A stretch of 64,000 nucleotides of DNA, taken from Ashinkailepas kermadecensis (taxonomy: Eukaryota > Arthropoda > Thecostraca > Neolepadidae). Location of the stretch: contig JAOTOM010005050.1 of assembly GCA_034440615.1 (NCBI GenBank), positions 337,501 through 401,500 on the forward strand, written 5' to 3'. A program made the position numbers and the translations under genes. Below are positions 61,223 to 64,000 of the stretch, in pieces; positions within the stretch are counted from its first letter, which is position 1; every line of letters starts with the position of its first letter. The notes under the pieces were generated by a model that made no database searches, was not told where the DNA came from, and was given only the letters and a program-made list of their open reading frames with translations.

Positions 61223-62830
61223 ACTATGCAGAAATGAAGCCAGAGAACTTTTGAATGCAAAGTACAGTTCTGACTTGATTGGGCCACCAAATTCCATTTG
61301 AAAAATTCGGATTTGTTCTCCATTTTTGCAACATGAAACATGAATTGTGTTGGATTTAGCCTCTCCAAAATTTTCAATGTACACATCCATTTTATGTACA
61401 CATTTATTTATTTCTTCCTCAGCATTCAACATTCTATTTTTGCTTATTGGATATTGCACGATCATTTGTTCACTAAGATGTCTTATCTGTGTTCTAGTTA
61501 TGCCTCAGTCCAGCACAAAATTATTCAACCTTCTTTTTGGAAGAAATCCCTCTAGTGTGGATATTTTTGTGCTCTTCCTGATATATCATTCCAATTGAGG
61601 TGGTTTGTTTCAAGTGTGATAGGTCTGAGGGTATTAAGAGGATATACATATGTGATATCAACAGATTGCAATGCAGCAACAGATTACATAATATGGATGC
61701 CTAATGCGATGTCAACTGAAAAATATGTATTTACAACAAAGGAATACCTAGTCACATCACCTTAATGATGTTCAGAATCATGATATTAAAACATTCTTCT
61801 TGAAATGCCACATCAAGATTAAAAGACAATCTTACCAGTCCTGCCTAACTTTGTAATGTTTATAATCCTAGATAGGTCATTACCTTGGTAGATAGGTAGG
61901 TAGGTACAGCAGTCTTCAAGTATTACCCCCCCCCCCCCCCACACACACACTTTTTTGTATCAACACTGTATCCAAGTCACTGTCAGCTGACTGCCAATCA
62001 GCTGTTGGTGATGTCATTAGGGGGTTTTACAGTTACCTTTTGCTCACAGGTCACATGGGCTCAGGAACAAGATGGGGGAAGGAGACCTGTCATAATGATC
62101 TGCATAAATTAAAAACGATCACTGAACCTAATTCCCACATCAGTTTTAAGAACAAAATAGTTATTACTATTGACATTGCTGAAATAGGTATCATTAAACT
62201 GATGAAAATTGGCAAATCACAATTTGCTTTCTGATTGATGTGGAGACTGCACTCAGCTCTACTGTATCTGGCAGCCAATGTATGACTGCCAGATGACAAA
62301 TTGGCATTATGGTTAAATTAGCAAAGGATGGGGTTAAAAACGAATTACCTGAACAGTAGATAAAATGATGGCAAAAGTATACTTAATCAATGTCAACCAA
62401 GTTCATATATCATGCCTGATACTCCAAACATGCTCACACCTCAAACAAAAATTCACAACACAGCTCAAGAGTAGGATGCTCATGCACAGACTGACTTGTT
62501 ACTTGTCCCATATTTGGGTATGGGCTACAGAATATATAATGGTTTAATTAAAATTATACTAAAAACACTCCCTCTAACCCTGTTGTATTCCCACCACCAC
62601 GCAACAATTGGTGTCAGTTAAAAAGCTGGAAAATACAATTGAAACCAATTCTTATTAATACTGAAGGCTGCATGATATGTTTTAAGTCCATATCCGGAAT
62701 GTTTTAGTTAAAGCCAACAATGACTTGGAAGCATCTAAAGCAACTAGATGGGAGAGCAAATTGCTGCTGTACAACCACCTACTCAAACATAGAGAAAAAC
62801 CTCCAGTCAGATGCACTAAATGAACACAGG
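61223..62830. other. AT-rich spacer upstream of the recognised exons
   Basis: No recognised exon. Holds a C-tract with CA repeat at about 61926-61950. If DCUN1D4/5 has a further 5' exon and promoter it should lie here or beyond the window. Confidence 0.4.
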
Positions 62831-62833
62831 GGC

Positions 62834-62862
62834 ATTAGGTTAGGTTAGGTTAGGTTAAGTTA
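62834..62862. repeat. Interstitial (TTAGG)n run
   Basis: Four TTAGG units plus one TTAAG variant. Related runs lie at 63052-63070 (three units), 63373-63390 and 63485-63505. Confidence 0.9.
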
Positions 62863-64000
62863 TCCTGCCTGCACCTCTGAATGAGAACCACATTGATCCC
62901 TTTGAAATATCCCTGGTGACTTGCCTGGGTTCATTGAGTGCACCTGGCTGGAGGCTTTTTTGGTATTATTGCAGTTTAAGGTAACCATGACACAAGTTTT
63001 ACAACATTTTACCTCCCATTGAAGCATACAAAGGGGTAAGGTTTGGTTAAGTTAGGTTAGGTTAGGGTTTTGTTGTAAGTTATAAAAATGATCAAAATAT
63101 GTTGTTTTTTTTTCAAATACAATTGTGAGTTTCTTTTTCTGCAAAAACTGTTCAGGCTAGCTTAGCTTACCTTAGGATGGGTTCGGTTTTTTCAGTTGAT
63201 GATTTTTTTAGAAACAAATTGTTTGGAAATTTTCCATTTTTTTGGTAGCATAATTTGCTTTCTTGCATGATTTTGCAATGAAGCATACACAGGGCAGAAC
63301 ATCAAAATATGTTTATTATATTTTTCAAATACAATTATGAGTTTTTTTTCCCTCAAAAACAGCTCAGGCTTACCTTAGGATAGGTTAGGTTTTTTAAGTT
63401 TATCTTTTAGAAACAAATTACCTGGAAATTTTCCATTAAAAAAAGACAATTTGCTCTCTTGCATGGATGGTCAGGTCAGGCTAGGTTAGGGTAGGTTATG
63501 CTACACCATTTTTTTTTTTTGAATGTTACTCTTCCCAGTAAATTACCCAAATCCAAGCCCATTGTTTGGTATTATTTTGCATCCAACTGAAAAGTATGCA
63601 CTAGCAGAGGAAATAAGTGGTCACATCATGTTCAGCACATCCATAAACATTGCATTATAAAAATAAATTCCATGAAATCAGAAATTACCACAACCTGAAA
63701 ATTTACCAATTATTATTGGTATGTTTGAGTGGCATTAACAGCTGACTGGCAGTCAGCTGACAGTATGTTATTTTATGACACAAATGGGCACATCATTGGC
63801 CATCTGGCAAGCAATGATAGTCTGGTCCAAGTTGCAGCCAGATACCTGCCAGTCGAACTACAAATGAGTGAAGTTGCTGTTTGGTAATGTAGGCTGAAAG
63901 TTAATTGTCATGGTTTATGCTATTTGTTATTTTTACTTTGTGAGTTTTACATCTGTTCAGTTAGATAAAATATTTTCCATATGAAACAGATATCAACATT
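62863..64000. other. AT-rich sequence with scattered TTAGG words and T-runs
   Basis: Two segments (about 63090-63230 and 63300-63440) are similar to each other: ATCAAAATATGTT, TTTTTCAAATACAATT, ATGAGTTT/GTGAGTTT, AACTGTTCAGGCT/AACAGCTCAGGCT, TTACCTTAGGATRGGTT, TAGAAACAAATT, GGAAATTTTCCATT. This is a diverged tandem duplication of about 205 bp. Confidence 0.65.

Noticed and set aside
62834..63070. Chromosome end (telomere)
   Set aside because: Runs are only three or four units long and are followed by ordinary sequence.

Overview
The window looks like animal nuclear DNA, most likely from an arthropod. It holds one widely split gene with canonical GT/AG introns, two tRNA-derived SINE families, a decayed LINE and two TTAA-flanked DNA elements. 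It also holds short interstitial runs of TTAGG, the arthropod telomere unit. I cannot place the organism further. Nothing suggests a bacterial replicon: the long open frames are translations of tandem arrays.

One gene can be read completely. On the minus strand, six coding exons between 60837 and 33304 splice in phase into a 241-residue DCN1-like protein of the DCUN1D4/DCUN1D5 type, a cullin-neddylation co-factor. Every junction uses GT/AG, the phases agree, and the three DAD-patch residues fall at D187, A211 and D217. Introns 1 and 2 are 9.5 and 8.8 kb and carry most of the mobile elements and arrays on the right side of the window.

The most unusual observation is that several minisatellites are built from the gene's own splice junctions. 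Intron 1 opens with about 24 copies of a 27-bp unit carrying the last bases of exon 1 plus its 5' splice site. Intron 5 ends with about 17 copies of a 48-bp unit carrying a branch-point-like motif, the 3' splice site and the first codons of the last exon (WPVLLD). Older, shorter or more degenerate versions sit at the donors of exons 2, 4 and 5.

Layout: 1-33 kb lies downstream of the gene and is mostly minisatellites (units of about 13 to 70 bp) separated by unique spacers with no identified gene. It includes a 1.4-kb (CAGA)n array beside a SINE. 33.3-60.9 kb is the DCUN1D4/5-like gene. Its introns hold a 3.4-kb (TCTG)n array, a SINE with a 13-bp target-site duplication, and five copies of a tiny retroposon-like repeat, two of which have 12-13 bp duplications. 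They also hold a LINE reverse-transcriptase fossil and two piggyBac-like TTAA elements. 61-64 kb is AT-rich and holds a diverged dispersed repeat and TTAGG runs.
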